DNA of 64,000 nt. Source: Allobosea sp. GTDB lineage: Bacteria > Pseudomonadota > Alphaproteobacteria > Rhizobiales > Beijerinckiaceae. Position numbers and translations under genes: made by a program. The stretch is taken from the NCBI RefSeq assembly GCF_030695125.1, contig NZ_JAUYTP010000076.1, positions 1 through 64,000 of the forward strand, read 5' to 3'. Position 1 is the first letter of the stretch, and each line of letters opens with the position of its first letter. The notes beneath the pieces are model-generated. The model saw nothing but the letters and a program-made list of their open reading frames with translations, made no database searches and was not told where the DNA came from. Shown piece by piece: positions 23,713 to 32,945 of this stretch.

Positions 23713-25092
23713 ATGACCGACGCAACGCTCGAAAACGCGCCCCACGCCTTCGTCCGCCGGGAAACCCTGCAACAGGAGCCCGCGCCGCTGTCTGTGGCGG
23801 GGCCGGTCGCCTGGGTGCGCAACAACCTGTTCTCCGGGCCGGTGAACTCGCTGATGACGCTGGTCTGCCTCTATGTGGTGGCGACCAGCGTGCCCGATCT
23901 GGTGCGCTTCTACTTCATCGACGCGGTGTGGAGCGGCACCAATCGCGATGCCTGCCTCGCCGACAAGATCGGCCGGCCGGTGGGCGCCTGCTGGGCCTAT
24001 ATCGCCGACCGGTTCCAGTACTTCATCTACGGCTCCTATCCGGTGCCGCAGCGCTGGCGCGTCAACATCGTCTTCGTGATGTTTGCGCTCGGCGTCGTCT
24101 GGATGCTGTGGGACAAGGCGCCGCAAAAGAAGCTCGGCGCGTTCTTCTTCTTCGTGGCGATGCCGATCGCGGCCTATCTGCTGCTGCTCGGCGGTGATGG
24201 TGCCGAGACCTTCCTGCGCTTCCTGATCCAACTGACGCTCGCCTTCGCCGCCCTGTATCTGGTCCTGTCGTTCGTGCCGAGCCTGGCCCGGTTCTGGGTA
24301 CCGCCGGCACTGCTCGAGGTCGAGATCGCGGCGCCGCCCTGGCAGCGCTTCCTCCAGTCCAAGCGCCTCATCCTGATGGCGCTGGTGATCTTCGGCGTGA
24401 TCGCGCTCCTCGCCGACACCGCCGGCCTGCCGCGGGTCGATACCGGCCTGTGGGGCGGCATGATGGTCACCTTCCTGATCGCGGCGGTCGGCATCGTCTT
24501 CTCGCTGCCGCTGGGCGTGGTCCTGGCGCTGGGCCGCCGCTCGAGACTGCCGATCATCCAGCTGATGTCGGTCATCTTCATCGAGTTCGTGCGCGGCGTG
24601 CCGCTGATCACCGTGCTGTTCATGGCCAACACCATGCTGCCGCTGTTCGTGCCGCAGGAATACTCGCCCGACCGCCTGCTGCGCCCGCTGATCGGCGTCG
24701 CGCTGTTTGCCGCCGCCTATATGGCCGAGGTGATCCGCGGCGGCCTGCAGGCGATTCCGAAGGGCCAGTACGAGGGCGCGATGTCGCTTGGCCTCGGCTA
24801 CTGGCAGATGATGCGGCTGATCATCCTGCCGCAGGCGCTGCGCATCGTGATCCCGGGCATCGTCAACACCTTCATCGGGCTGTTCAAGGATACGACGCTG
24901 GTGACCATCGTCGGCATCTTCGACTTCCTGCGCACCATCGAGGCGACCCTGGTCGATCCGACCTGGGCCACGCCGACCACCCGCGCGACGGGCTACGCCT
25001 TTGCCGCGGTGTTCTACTTCCTGTGTTGCTGGGGCATGTCCCGCTACTCGATTTCGGTCGAGCAGCGTCTTGCCGCCGGTCAGAAGCGTTGA
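23713..25092 (+). CDS. aapM: General L-amino-acid ABC transporter permease AapM
   Basis: 459 residues, longer than many AapM proteins, with extra N-terminal membrane text (VNIVFVMFALGVVWMLW; LGAFFFFVAMPIAAYLLLLG). The C-terminal half has the family coupling sequence VIFIEFVRGVPLITVLFMAN, then AAYMAEVIRGGLQAIPKGQY. The start is 10 bases after aapQ stops. It pairs with AapQ. Confidence 0.92.
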   Translation: MTDATLENAPHAFVRRETLQQEPAPLSVAGPVAWVRNNLFSGPVNSLMTLVCLYVVATSVPDLVRFYFIDAVWSGTNRDACLADKIGRPVGACWAYIADRFQYFIYGSYPVPQRWRVNIVFVMFALGVVWMLWDKAPQKKLGAFFFFVAMPIAAYLLLLGGDGAETFLRFLIQLTLAFAALYLVLSFVPSLARFWVPPALLEVEIAAPPWQRFLQSKRLILMALVIFGVIALLADTAGLPRVDTGLWGGMMVTFLIAAVGIVFSLPLGVVLALGRRSRLPIIQLMSVIFIEFVRGVPLITVLFMANTMLPLFVPQEYSPDRLLRPLIGVALFAAAYMAEVIRGGLQAIPKGQYEGAMSLGLGYWQMMRLIILPQALRIVIPGIVNTFIGLFKDTTLVTIVGIFDFLRTIEATLVDPTWATPTTRATGYAFAAVFYFLCCWGMSRYSISVEQRLAAGQKR

Positions 25093-25106
25093 AAGGACCA
25101 GCCCTC

Positions 25107-25901
<795 letters not shown>

Positions 25902-25991
25902 TCAGGGGGCGGGGAGGCGTCGGGGCAGGGGGCTCTCCCAACGGAACAATCGCGCCACAGCATGGTTTTCCTCCCACATTGGAGGACAACC

Positions 25992-26261
25992 ATGAAGCGT
26001 TTCATTCCTGTTCTGCTGGCCGCCCTGGTCACGACGAGTGGTGCCTATGCCCAGTCGATCAACATCGGCCCGGGCGGCGTCCAGGTCGATCCGCGCTCGC
26101 CGCGCGACCGCGCCATCGAGCGGGATATCCGGCGCGAGGATCGTGCCCGTGACCGCGATCGCTACCAGCGTGCGCGCGGACGCGACAACTGCCGCACGGT
26201 CACGACGGTCCGCGAAACCCGCCGTGGCGAGGTCCGCAGCACGGAGCGCGTCTGCGACTGA
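25992..26261 (+). CDS. Small secreted Arg/Asp-rich protein
   Basis: 89 residues starting MKRFIPVLLAALVTTSGAYA with a clean signal peptide cleaved near AYAQS, and a perfect GGAGGACAACC ribosome site. The mature part is very rich in Arg and Asp (IRREDRARDRDRYQRARGRD), with two cysteines (RDNCRTVTT, ERVCD). A strong terminator follows. No family recognised; probably a periplasmic protein. Confidence 0.7.
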   Translation: MKRFIPVLLAALVTTSGAYAQSINIGPGGVQVDPRSPRDRAIERDIRREDRARDRDRYQRARGRDNCRTVTTVRETRRGEVRSTERVCD

Positions 26262-26284
26262 TCCCGGCTGATCGTCCATGAAGA

Positions 26285-26317
26285 GCCCGCCGCGCGATCA
26301 GCGCGGTGGGCTTTTTT
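26285..26317 (+). terminator. Rho-independent terminator
   Basis: GCCCGCCGCGC (26285-26295) pairs with GCGCGGTGGGC (26301-26311, one G-U), loop GATCA, then TTTTTTG. It ends the small secreted protein gene and may serve the convergent GDPD gene as well. Confidence 0.88.
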
Positions 26318-26348
26318 GTCTCGACCGAACGGGAGTGGCAAAACGGCG

Positions 26349-27521
26349 TTATCGGCCGTCCCGGGCCTTGACCGCCACGTCGGGGAAATCCGTGAACAGG
26401 CCGTCGATTCCCAGCGCCATGAAAGCCTTGTACTCGGCCACAGGGTCGCCCTTGAAGTCGGAGGCCAGGCGCTTGGGCTCGCTGCGGAACGTCCAGCTAT
26501 GGATCTGCAGTCCAGCGGCTCGCGCATTCCTGACGACGTCGGTCGGCGGCAAAAGAACACGGTCACGTTCGTCGATGACGCCGTCCTTGTTCAGGTCCTG
26601 CGGCTTCCCGTCCTGGCCGACCACCTGCTTGCCGGCCATCAGATAGGGCTTCCAGGGCGCGACGCCGTCGGCATAGGTCGCGATCTCCTTGAGACCCTCA
26701 GCGCTCACCAGATCCTTGAAGGTGCGCTTGTCGCCGGTGACGACGAAATCATAGGGCTTGTCGAACGGGGCGGCGAGGACGATGCCGCCATCCTTGTCGA
26801 CATCGTCGGCGTCGACGAGCTGGAACAGCCGCACCTGCGTCTTGCCGCGCAGATATTTGAGGTTGGCCGTCTCGAAGCTCTGGATGATGACGGGCGACGA
26901 TTTCTCGGTCCAGCCGGCCGCCTTCAGCGTGTCGAGCAGCCGGTCTTCGAGCGCAAGGCCGATCGCGGCGTGGAAGATCGGATGCTTGGTCTCGGGATAG
27001 ACCCCGATCGTGCGGCCCAGCCTGGCGCTTTCCGACTTGGCGAGCTCGATGACCTCCTGGAAGGTCGGGATCTGGTATCGCCCGTTGTGGGACTGATCCC
27101 GGTCGGCAAAGGCCTGCTTGGCCCGCAGGGTCTTGATTTCGGCCAGCGTGAAATCGCCGGCAAACCAGTCGGTGGTATCGACGCCATCGACCTTGCGGGT
27201 GGTCTTGCGGCTGGCGAATTCGGGACGGGTGGCGACGTCGGTGGTGCCGCTCATCATCGGCTCGTGGCGCGCGATCAGCACCCCGTCCTTGGTCGCCACC
27301 AGATCGGGCTCGATGAAGTCGGCGCCCTGCTCGATGGCGAGCTTGTAGGCTTCGAGCGTGTGCTCGGGGCGATAGCCGCTGGCGCCGCGATGGCCAACGA
27401 TCAGCAGCGTCTGCGGAGCCACCGCCGGCGCGGCCGTTTGCGCCAGCACCGGCGTGATGGCGGATGCAACCAGGCCGAAGCCCACGGCGCATCCGACGGT
27501 CAGCAGCGTTTTCGTCAGCAT
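26349..27521 (-). CDS. glpQ: Glycerophosphodiester phosphodiesterase
   Basis: 390 residues with a secretion signal (MLTKTLLTVGCAVGFGLVAS, cleaved near VLAQT), so periplasmic. It hydrolyses glycerophosphodiesters to glycerol-3-phosphate and an alcohol. The catalytic core is evident: GHRGASGYRPEHT (His, Arg, Glu), then EPDLVATKDGVLIARHEP with the metal Glu-x-Asp and the second His. A segment with DLNKDGVIDERDR looks like a calcium loop inserted in the barrel. ATG 27521 is used because the signal peptide begins there. Confidence 0.92.
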   Translation of the reverse strand: MLTKTLLTVGCAVGFGLVASAITPVLAQTAAPAVAPQTLLIVGHRGASGYRPEHTLEAYKLAIEQGADFIEPDLVATKDGVLIARHEPMMSGTTDVATRPEFASRKTTRKVDGVDTTDWFAGDFTLAEIKTLRAKQAFADRDQSHNGRYQIPTFQEVIELAKSESARLGRTIGVYPETKHPIFHAAIGLALEDRLLDTLKAAGWTEKSSPVIIQSFETANLKYLRGKTQVRLFQLVDADDVDKDGGIVLAAPFDKPYDFVVTGDKRTFKDLVSAEGLKEIATYADGVAPWKPYLMAGKQVVGQDGKPQDLNKDGVIDERDRVLLPPTDVVRNARAAGLQIHSWTFRSEPKRLASDFKGDPVAEYKAFMALGIDGLFTDFPDVAVKARDGR

Positions 27522-27623
27522 GAACGACTCCCAGGGTCGCATCGATCCGGACGCGACCCTGGGCGGATCATGTGACAGGCCGTTGAAGGCGCGCTGCGCG
27601 CGCAAGCGCAGAGCGCCCGCAGG

Positions 27624-27767
27624 TCAGCGGCGGCCGCTCTCGAGCGTCGTCTTGGCGTCGAGACGCTTGGCGGTCGGCGGGGTCAGGTCCGGGGAGGGCT
27701 GCGAGGCGCAAGCGGCGAGCGCCAGCGCGAGGACGGAGGCGAGAACGAGATGGCCGGCGCGCTGCAT
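27624..27767 (-). CDS. Small lipoprotein
   Basis: 47 residues: MQRAGHLVLASVLALALAAC contains a lipoprotein signal with lipobox LAAC at Cys20, and the short mature part is ASQPSPDLTPP and a basic tail. A longer in-frame start adds an unlikely charged leader. It lies upstream of and divergent from the methyltransferase gene. No family recognised. Confidence 0.6.
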   Translation of the reverse strand: MQRAGHLVLASVLALALAACASQPSPDLTPPTAKRLDAKTTLESGRR

Positions 27768-27944
27768 GGAAACGAGACCTTTTGTTGCGAGGGGTGTTGC
27801 CTCGTCTTTCCGCCTGTGGAAGGACCGCGTCAAGCGGATGTCGTCGGGCGTGGCATGTCGCCGAGTCATGTTTTAAGTCGTCCAGTCTCGATCTCGCCCG
27901 CCTCTGCCGGCGCCCTGCTGCGCATTCGCCCGGAACGAACCGCC

Positions 27945-29249
27945 ATGACGCCTGCCGCCCGCATCAGCGCCGCCATCGAGGTGCTGGACGACATCATCCA
28001 GCGGCGCCGGCCGGCCTCCGATGCCCTGAAGGATTGGGGCCTGTCGCGGCGCTTCGCGGGTTCAAAGGATCGCGCCGCGATCGCCTCGCTGGTCTACGAC
28101 GCATTGCGGGTAAGGGCGTCGAGCACCCATGTCATGGGCTCGGACGCGCCGCGCGCGCTGGTGCTGGGCATGCTCGCGCGCTTGCGCGGCTCCGACCTCG
28201 AGGAGATTGCTGCGCTGTTTTGCGGCGAGCATCATGCGCCGGCGCCGCTGGAGAGCGACGAGGTGGACAGCCTCGTCGCCCCGCGGCTGGCGGGAGCGCC
28301 CGACTGGGTGCGCGCCGATGTTCCCGAATGGCTCTGGCCAACCTTCGCCGCCGGCTTCGGTGCGGACGCGGTGGCCGAGGGCGAGGCGCTGGCCGGTCGC
28401 GCGCCCATCGACATCCGCACCAACCGGCTGAAGACGACGCGCGAGACGCTGGCCTCCGAACTGGCCCATGCCGCTCCGGAAACCGGCGCGTGGTCACCCG
28501 ATGCGCTGCGCTTCCATCCGGGTCCGGACGGGCGCGGCCCTTCGCTGCAGTCGGAGGCGGCGTTCTTTGCCGGCGGCTTCGAGATCCAGGACGAAGGCTC
28601 TCAGCTCGTGACCCTTCTGGCCGGGGCCGCTCCGGGGCAGACCGTGATCGACCTCTGCGCCGGCGCCGGCGGCAAGACGCTGGCGCTCGCAGCGCTGATG
28701 GAGAACCAGGGGCGGCTTTTCGCCACCGATCTCGACGCCCGCCGGCTCGCGCCGCTGCATGAGCGGCTCGCCCGCTCGGGCGCCGCGATCGTCGAGATCC
28801 GCATCCCGCGCTCGCGCGGGCACGAGCCGCTGGCCGATGTCGAGGGCCAGGCCGACCTCGTCCTGGTCGATGCGCCCTGCACGGGCTCGGGCACCTGGCG
28901 GCGCAATCCCGATGCGAAATGGCGGGTGCGCCCGGGCGCTCTCGCCGAGCGCGTCAAGGACCAGGCCGAGGTCCTGGCCCGGGCGGCGCGGCTGGTGAAA
29001 TCCGGCGGGCGCATCGCCTACATCACCTGCTCGGTGCTGGCCGACGAGAACGACGCGGCGATCGCCGCCTTCCTGGCCCGGCAGCCCGGCTTTGCACCTG
29101 TGCCGCTGCCGCAGGTGATCGCGTCGGAGCAGGGCGATTTCGGCCTGCTGGCGCGCTTTGCGACCATATATGGCCTCCAGCTCTCGCCGCGCCGCACGGG
29201 CACGGACGGTTTCTATCTGGCCATGTTGCGCTACAATGGGGTCGGGTGA
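27945..29249 (+). CDS. RsmB/NOP-family RNA (cytosine-5-)-methyltransferase
   Basis: 434 residues. The N-terminal part is a NusB-like helical domain (AAIEVLDDIIQRRRPASDALK), the C-terminal part a Rossmann methyltransferase. The AdoMet site is DLCAGAGGKTLALAALM, motif IV is DAPCTGSGTWRRNPD with the release cysteine, and motif VI is YITCSV with the nucleophile. Probable substrate is a cytosine in 16S rRNA, as in RsmB. It is followed, after 16 bases, by a toxin-antitoxin module of different base use. Confidence 0.9.
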   Translation: MTPAARISAAIEVLDDIIQRRRPASDALKDWGLSRRFAGSKDRAAIASLVYDALRVRASSTHVMGSDAPRALVLGMLARLRGSDLEEIAALFCGEHHAPAPLESDEVDSLVAPRLAGAPDWVRADVPEWLWPTFAAGFGADAVAEGEALAGRAPIDIRTNRLKTTRETLASELAHAAPETGAWSPDALRFHPGPDGRGPSLQSEAAFFAGGFEIQDEGSQLVTLLAGAAPGQTVIDLCAGAGGKTLALAALMENQGRLFATDLDARRLAPLHERLARSGAAIVEIRIPRSRGHEPLADVEGQADLVLVDAPCTGSGTWRRNPDAKWRVRPGALAERVKDQAEVLARAARLVKSGGRIAYITCSVLADENDAAIAAFLARQPGFAPVPLPQVIASEQGDFGLLARFATIYGLQLSPRRTGTDGFYLAMLRYNGVG

Positions 29250-29265
29250 AGCAGGAGCCACTGCA

Positions 29266-29493
29266 ATGGCCAGACTTGTGATTGATGACGTGGATGAAGA
29301 GCTTCTTGCCCGCCTAAAGGATCGCGCAGCGGCGCGTTCCCAGTCCGTCGCCGAGATCGCGAAGGAGATCATCGTTCGTGCGATACCATCGCGCGGTACC
29401 GCCTCGGATGCGTTCCGCAAAATTCGCGCGCTGACGCCGCCTGGCCCCCAGGCAGACAGTACGGATATCATCAGGCAAATACGCGATGAATGA
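29266..29493 (+). CDS. vapB: VapB/FitA-type antitoxin
   Basis: 75 residues with a ribbon-helix-helix start (MARLVIDDVDEELLARLKDR, then SVAEIAKEIIVRAI) and an unstructured C-terminus that would wrap the toxin. It overlaps the toxin gene by 8 bases. Third-position GC is lower than in its neighbours, which suggests acquisition. It neutralises VapC and represses the shared promoter (known for the family). Confidence 0.85.
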   Translation: MARLVIDDVDEELLARLKDRAAARSQSVAEIAKEIIVRAIPSRGTASDAFRKIRALTPPGPQADSTDIIRQIRDE

Positions 29494-29920
29494 ACCGTTG
29501 GTGCTCGACGCCAACATCATCGTCAAACTCTTGGTGAACGAACCGCGTTCTGAAATTGCGCAGCAGATATTCGATGACGACCGTTTCGTTTTCTATACGC
29601 CAGCGCATGCGTTGGCGGAGGTGATCGAGGTACTTTGTCGGAAAGTGCGGCGAGGCGAGGCCGATGAACGGCAGTTGCGCGAAGCGCTCATCTGGCTGCC
29701 AGGATCCTTCGTTGCGGTTCCCGTCGAGACCCTGATTGAACGCGCGGTGGACCTTGCTATCCAAAACGCGATCGGAATCTACGACGCGCTGTATGTCGCG
29801 CTGGCGTTGGACCACGATATCCGGCTGGTTACGGACGATCAGCGTCTGGCAAATCGCCTGAGAGGATACCCGGCCAGCGAGCGTGTTGTTCTACTCGAAG
29901 ATGCGTTGCGCGTCCTCTGA
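29486..29920 (+). CDS. vapC: VapC-type PIN-domain ribonuclease toxin
   Basis: 144 residues with the PIN metal ligands visible: Asp8 in VLDANIIVKLL, Glu45 in LAEVIEVL, Asp100 in IYDALYVALAL, and Asp117 in LVTDDQR. It would cut RNA (often tRNA) when free of VapB. The AT-richer base use and small size fit a mobile module, here wedged between rsmB-like and guaA. Confidence 0.88.
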   Translation: MNEPLVLDANIIVKLLVNEPRSEIAQQIFDDDRFVFYTPAHALAEVIEVLCRKVRRGEADERQLREALIWLPGSFVAVPVETLIERAVDLAIQNAIGIYDALYVALALDHDIRLVTDDQRLANRLRGYPASERVVLLEDALRVL

Positions 29921-29978
29921 ACGGACAGACGGCAAAATCGAAGTTGAACGACGGCGCGCATATCGCTACGCCGCTGGC

Positions 29979-31538
29979 ATGACACAAGCGCACGACTCCA
30001 TCCTGATCATCGACTTCGGCAGCCAGGTGACGCAGCTCATCGCGCGGCGCATCCGCGAGATCGGCGTCTATTGCGAGATCGCCCCGTTCCAGTCGGCCTC
30101 CGAGGCGTTCCAGCGCCTTTCACCCAAGGGCGTGATCTTCTCGGGCGGGCCGGCCTCGGTGCCCGACGAAGGCTCGCCGCGCGCGCCGCAGGAGGTGTTC
30201 TCCACCGGGCTGCCGGTGCTGGGCATCTGCTACGGCCAGCAGACCATGGCGCAGCAGCTCGGCGGCAGGGTCGAGAGCGGCCACGCCGCCGAATTCGGCC
30301 GCGCCGATGTCGAGATCGTCACGCCCTCGGCCCTGTTCGAGGGCGTCTGGGAGGAGGGCGGTCGCTACCCCGTCTGGATGAGCCATGGCGACCGCGTCAC
30401 GCAATTGCCCGCCGGCTTCACCGTCAAGGCGACCTCCGAGAACGCGCCCTATGCGGTGGCGAGCGACGAGGCCCGGCGCTTCTACTCGACGATGTTCCAC
30501 CCCGAGGTCGTGCACACGCCCGATGGCGGCAAGCTGCTGCGCAACTTCGTCGTAAAAATCTGCGGCTGCACGCCGGACTGGAGCATGTCGGCCTATCGCG
30601 CCGAGATGCAGAAGAAGATCCGCGAGCAGGTCGGCAGCGGCCGCGTCATCTGCGGGCTGTCGGGCGGCGTCGATTCCGCGGTGGCGGCCGTGCTGATCCA
30701 CGAGGCGATCGGCGACCAGCTCACCTGCGTGTTCGTCGATCACGGGCTGATGCGGATGAACGAGGCGGAGGAGGTCGTGCGCCTGTTCCGCGACCACTAC
30801 AACATCCCGCTCGTTCATGTTGAGGCGGAAGAGCTCTTCCTGTCGGAGCTCGCCAAATGCGGCGCCGATCCGGAGGCCAAGCGCAAGACCATCGGACGGC
30901 TCTTCATCGACGTCTTCGACGCGGAAGCGGCCAAGATCGGCGGCGCGGATTTCCTCGCCCAGGGCACGCTCTATCCCGACGTGATCGAGAGCGTCTCCTT
31001 CTCGGGCGGCCCTTCCGTCACCATCAAGAGCCACCACAATGTCGGCGGCCTGCCCGAGCGCATGAAGATGCAGCTCGTCGAGCCGCTGCGCGAGCTGTTC
31101 AAGGACGAGGTGAGGGTGCTCGGCCGCGAACTCGGGCTGCCCGAGGCATTTGTCGGCCGCCACCCCTTCCCGGGACCGGGGCTGGCCATCCGCTGCCCCG
31201 GCGAGATCACCCGCGAGAAGCTCGACATCCTGCGTAAAGCGGATGCGATCTATCTCGACGAGATCCGCAAGGCCGGCCTCTACGACGTGATCTGGCAGGC
31301 CTTCGCCGTGCTCCTGCCGGTGCGCACCGTCGGCGTGATGGGCGACCACCGCACCTACGACCATGTCTGCGCGCTGCGCGCCGTGACCTCGGTCGACGGC
31401 ATGACCGCGGATTTCTACCCCTACGACATGGCCTTCCTCGGCCGCACGGCGACGCGCATCATCAACGAGGTCAAGGGCATCAACCGCGTCGTCTACGACA
31501 TCACCAGCAAGCCGCCCGGCACGATCGAGTGGGAGTGA
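29979..31538 (+). CDS. guaA: GMP synthase (glutamine-hydrolysing)
   Basis: 519 residues, normal length. The class I glutamine amidotransferase domain (1-195) has the nucleophile Cys84 in LGICYGQQ and His174 in TMFHPEV. The ATP pyrophosphatase domain starts with SGGVDS (228-233), and the dimerisation domain ends KPPGTIEWE. It converts XMP to GMP. The longer open frame would start inside vapC, so ATG 29979 is used. Confidence 0.97.
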   Translation: MTQAHDSILIIDFGSQVTQLIARRIREIGVYCEIAPFQSASEAFQRLSPKGVIFSGGPASVPDEGSPRAPQEVFSTGLPVLGICYGQQTMAQQLGGRVESGHAAEFGRADVEIVTPSALFEGVWEEGGRYPVWMSHGDRVTQLPAGFTVKATSENAPYAVASDEARRFYSTMFHPEVVHTPDGGKLLRNFVVKICGCTPDWSMSAYRAEMQKKIREQVGSGRVICGLSGGVDSAVAAVLIHEAIGDQLTCVFVDHGLMRMNEAEEVVRLFRDHYNIPLVHVEAEELFLSELAKCGADPEAKRKTIGRLFIDVFDAEAAKIGGADFLAQGTLYPDVIESVSFSGGPSVTIKSHHNVGGLPERMKMQLVEPLRELFKDEVRVLGRELGLPEAFVGRHPFPGPGLAIRCPGEITREKLDILRKADAIYLDEIRKAGLYDVIWQAFAVLLPVRTVGVMGDHRTYDHVCALRAVTSVDGMTADFYPYDMAFLGRTATRIINEVKGINRVVYDITSKPPGTIEWE

Positions 31539-31584
31539 TCCGCCCCGCGGCCCCTGAGGCCGGCGGCGTCCAAGGACCGGCACG

Positions 31585-31740
31585 ATGATGAGCCTTCCCT
31601 TCTTCGGCCTGCTCGCCGGCTTCGGTTGCGTCCTGGCGGGCCAGCGCGGCGCGGCGCTGCTGCTCTGGGCGGTCTCGATGGTGGTGATGCTGGTGCTGTT
31701 TCGGCTGCACGTCACCGATGCGCTGACGATCGTGCTGTGA
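31585..31740 (+). CDS. DUF5993-like small membrane protein
   Basis: 51 residues with two hydrophobic segments: MMSLPFFGLLAGFGCVLAGQ and LLLWAVSMVVMLVLFRLH. It ends 10 bases before the DsbB-like gene. Short proteins of this kind (DUF5993) are often found directly before DsbB-like genes; the match is from memory of length, topology and neighbour. Its role may be to help the DsbB-like protein in the membrane (inference). Confidence 0.65.
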   Translation: MMSLPFFGLLAGFGCVLAGQRGAALLLWAVSMVVMLVLFRLHVTDALTIVL

Positions 31741-31750
31741 GGCCGTGCCG

Positions 31751-32317
31751 ATGACCCCGTCGATGGCCCGCACGCTCAATGCCGTCGGTCTGCTGGCCGT
31801 CAGCCTCGTGCTGATCGCCGCCTTCCTCGACCAGGTCCTGCTCGGCGAACTGCCATGCCCGCTCTGCCTGCTGCAGCGCGTCGGCTTCATGGGGGCGGCG
31901 CTGGGGCTGGCCTTGAACGTCAAATTCGGCCCGCACCCGGGGCATTACGGGGTGGTGATCCTCTCCGCCTGCTTCGGCGGCATGGTCTCGATCCGCCAGA
32001 TCCTCGGCCATATCGTCCCGGGCACCGGGACCTATGGCAGCGCCATCCTCGGTCTGCACTATTACAGCTGGGCGCTGCTGGTCTTCGGCGCCATCGTGCT
32101 GGGCTGCGCCGCCTTGCTGTTCTTCGAACGCCAGTTCGCGGAACCCGAAGCGACTCCCGCACGCGCCTCGACCTTCTTGATCGCCATGACCGTCCTTGCC
32201 GCCACCCTCGCTTTGGCCACCGGCGTCTCGACGGTGCTGGAATGCGGCGCGGGCCTCTGCCCCGACAACCCGGTGGTCTACGAACTGCTGCAGGGGCCGA
32301 ACCCGCCGAGGCCCTGA
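31751..32317 (+). CDS. DsbB-like disulfide bond formation protein, five-TM variant
   Basis: 188 residues. It would pass electrons from a periplasmic thiol oxidase to quinone. The first cysteine pair is LPCPLC (Cys36, Cys39) after TM1. The second pair, Cys165 and Cys170 in ECGAGLCPDN, is not in the usual second periplasmic loop but at the C-terminus after an extra membrane segment (about 141-162). TM segments: about 9-30, 43-58, 66-84, 105-127, 141-162. A GTG six bases upstream is another possible start. Confidence 0.82.
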   Translation: MTPSMARTLNAVGLLAVSLVLIAAFLDQVLLGELPCPLCLLQRVGFMGAALGLALNVKFGPHPGHYGVVILSACFGGMVSIRQILGHIVPGTGTYGSAILGLHYYSWALLVFGAIVLGCAALLFFERQFAEPEATPARASTFLIAMTVLAATLALATGVSTVLECGAGLCPDNPVVYELLQGPNPPRP

Positions 32318-32945
32318 GAAGGCGCCGATGAGGCTTGCGGAAGGGGTGTCTGCCGTCCGCCGATTTCAGGGGCTACCGCCGATTGAGCCGGCGGACAGCG
32401 GACATTGGTCATCGACCCAGAAGCAGGCGTCGCTGCACGCTGTCCCGACATGGGCTCCACACCGCGGCGCGCGCCGGGCGCCTTGTCTGACGAGGTGATG
32501 CTGCTTTTCAGCGATACGAGATCGGGCTGCAACACCGCAGCCTCTTGCCCCGGAAATGGATCTCTCCGACGGCACCACCGAGCCGTGGGACACTGCCAAC
32601 ACGGAGCCGTGAAGCGAGTTGAAGAGCGTGTGATCGCCAGGCTCCGAACTTCATGACGGCATGCGCTTTCGGCACGCCTCAAGGAGCATCGCATGATGTC
32701 GATCTGCCCAGGCCGGTCCGATGGCCCAGCAAGATGGCTGTGCGTCGCAACGGATGGACACAGCCGACATCGCCTGTTGGGCCAAGCGGCTCAGGAGGCA
32801 GGGCCGTCTTCGGACGACGACGCCAACCGGCCGCGTCCCGTTCAGCCGAGGGGCGTTCTCCGCAGCGTCCTCAAGGGATGGCCGGCCCGACCATGCGCCG
32901 CTTCTCACGTCATCTTCCGAATCCGCGAACCTTGATGAGGACGAA
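32318..32945. other. 628-base gap without a convincing gene
   Basis: No frame here has a credible ribosome site plus protein-like text. The open frame that runs into the peroxidase gene from 32721 lacks the codon pattern and begins with low-complexity text. Base composition is somewhat less GC-biased than in coding regions. The promoter of the peroxidase gene should be near the right end. Confidence 0.5.

Noticed and set aside
32721..32945. N-terminal extension of the catalase-like protein
   Set aside because: The extension has no ribosome site or family similarity, and the signal peptide begins at the ATG at 32946.
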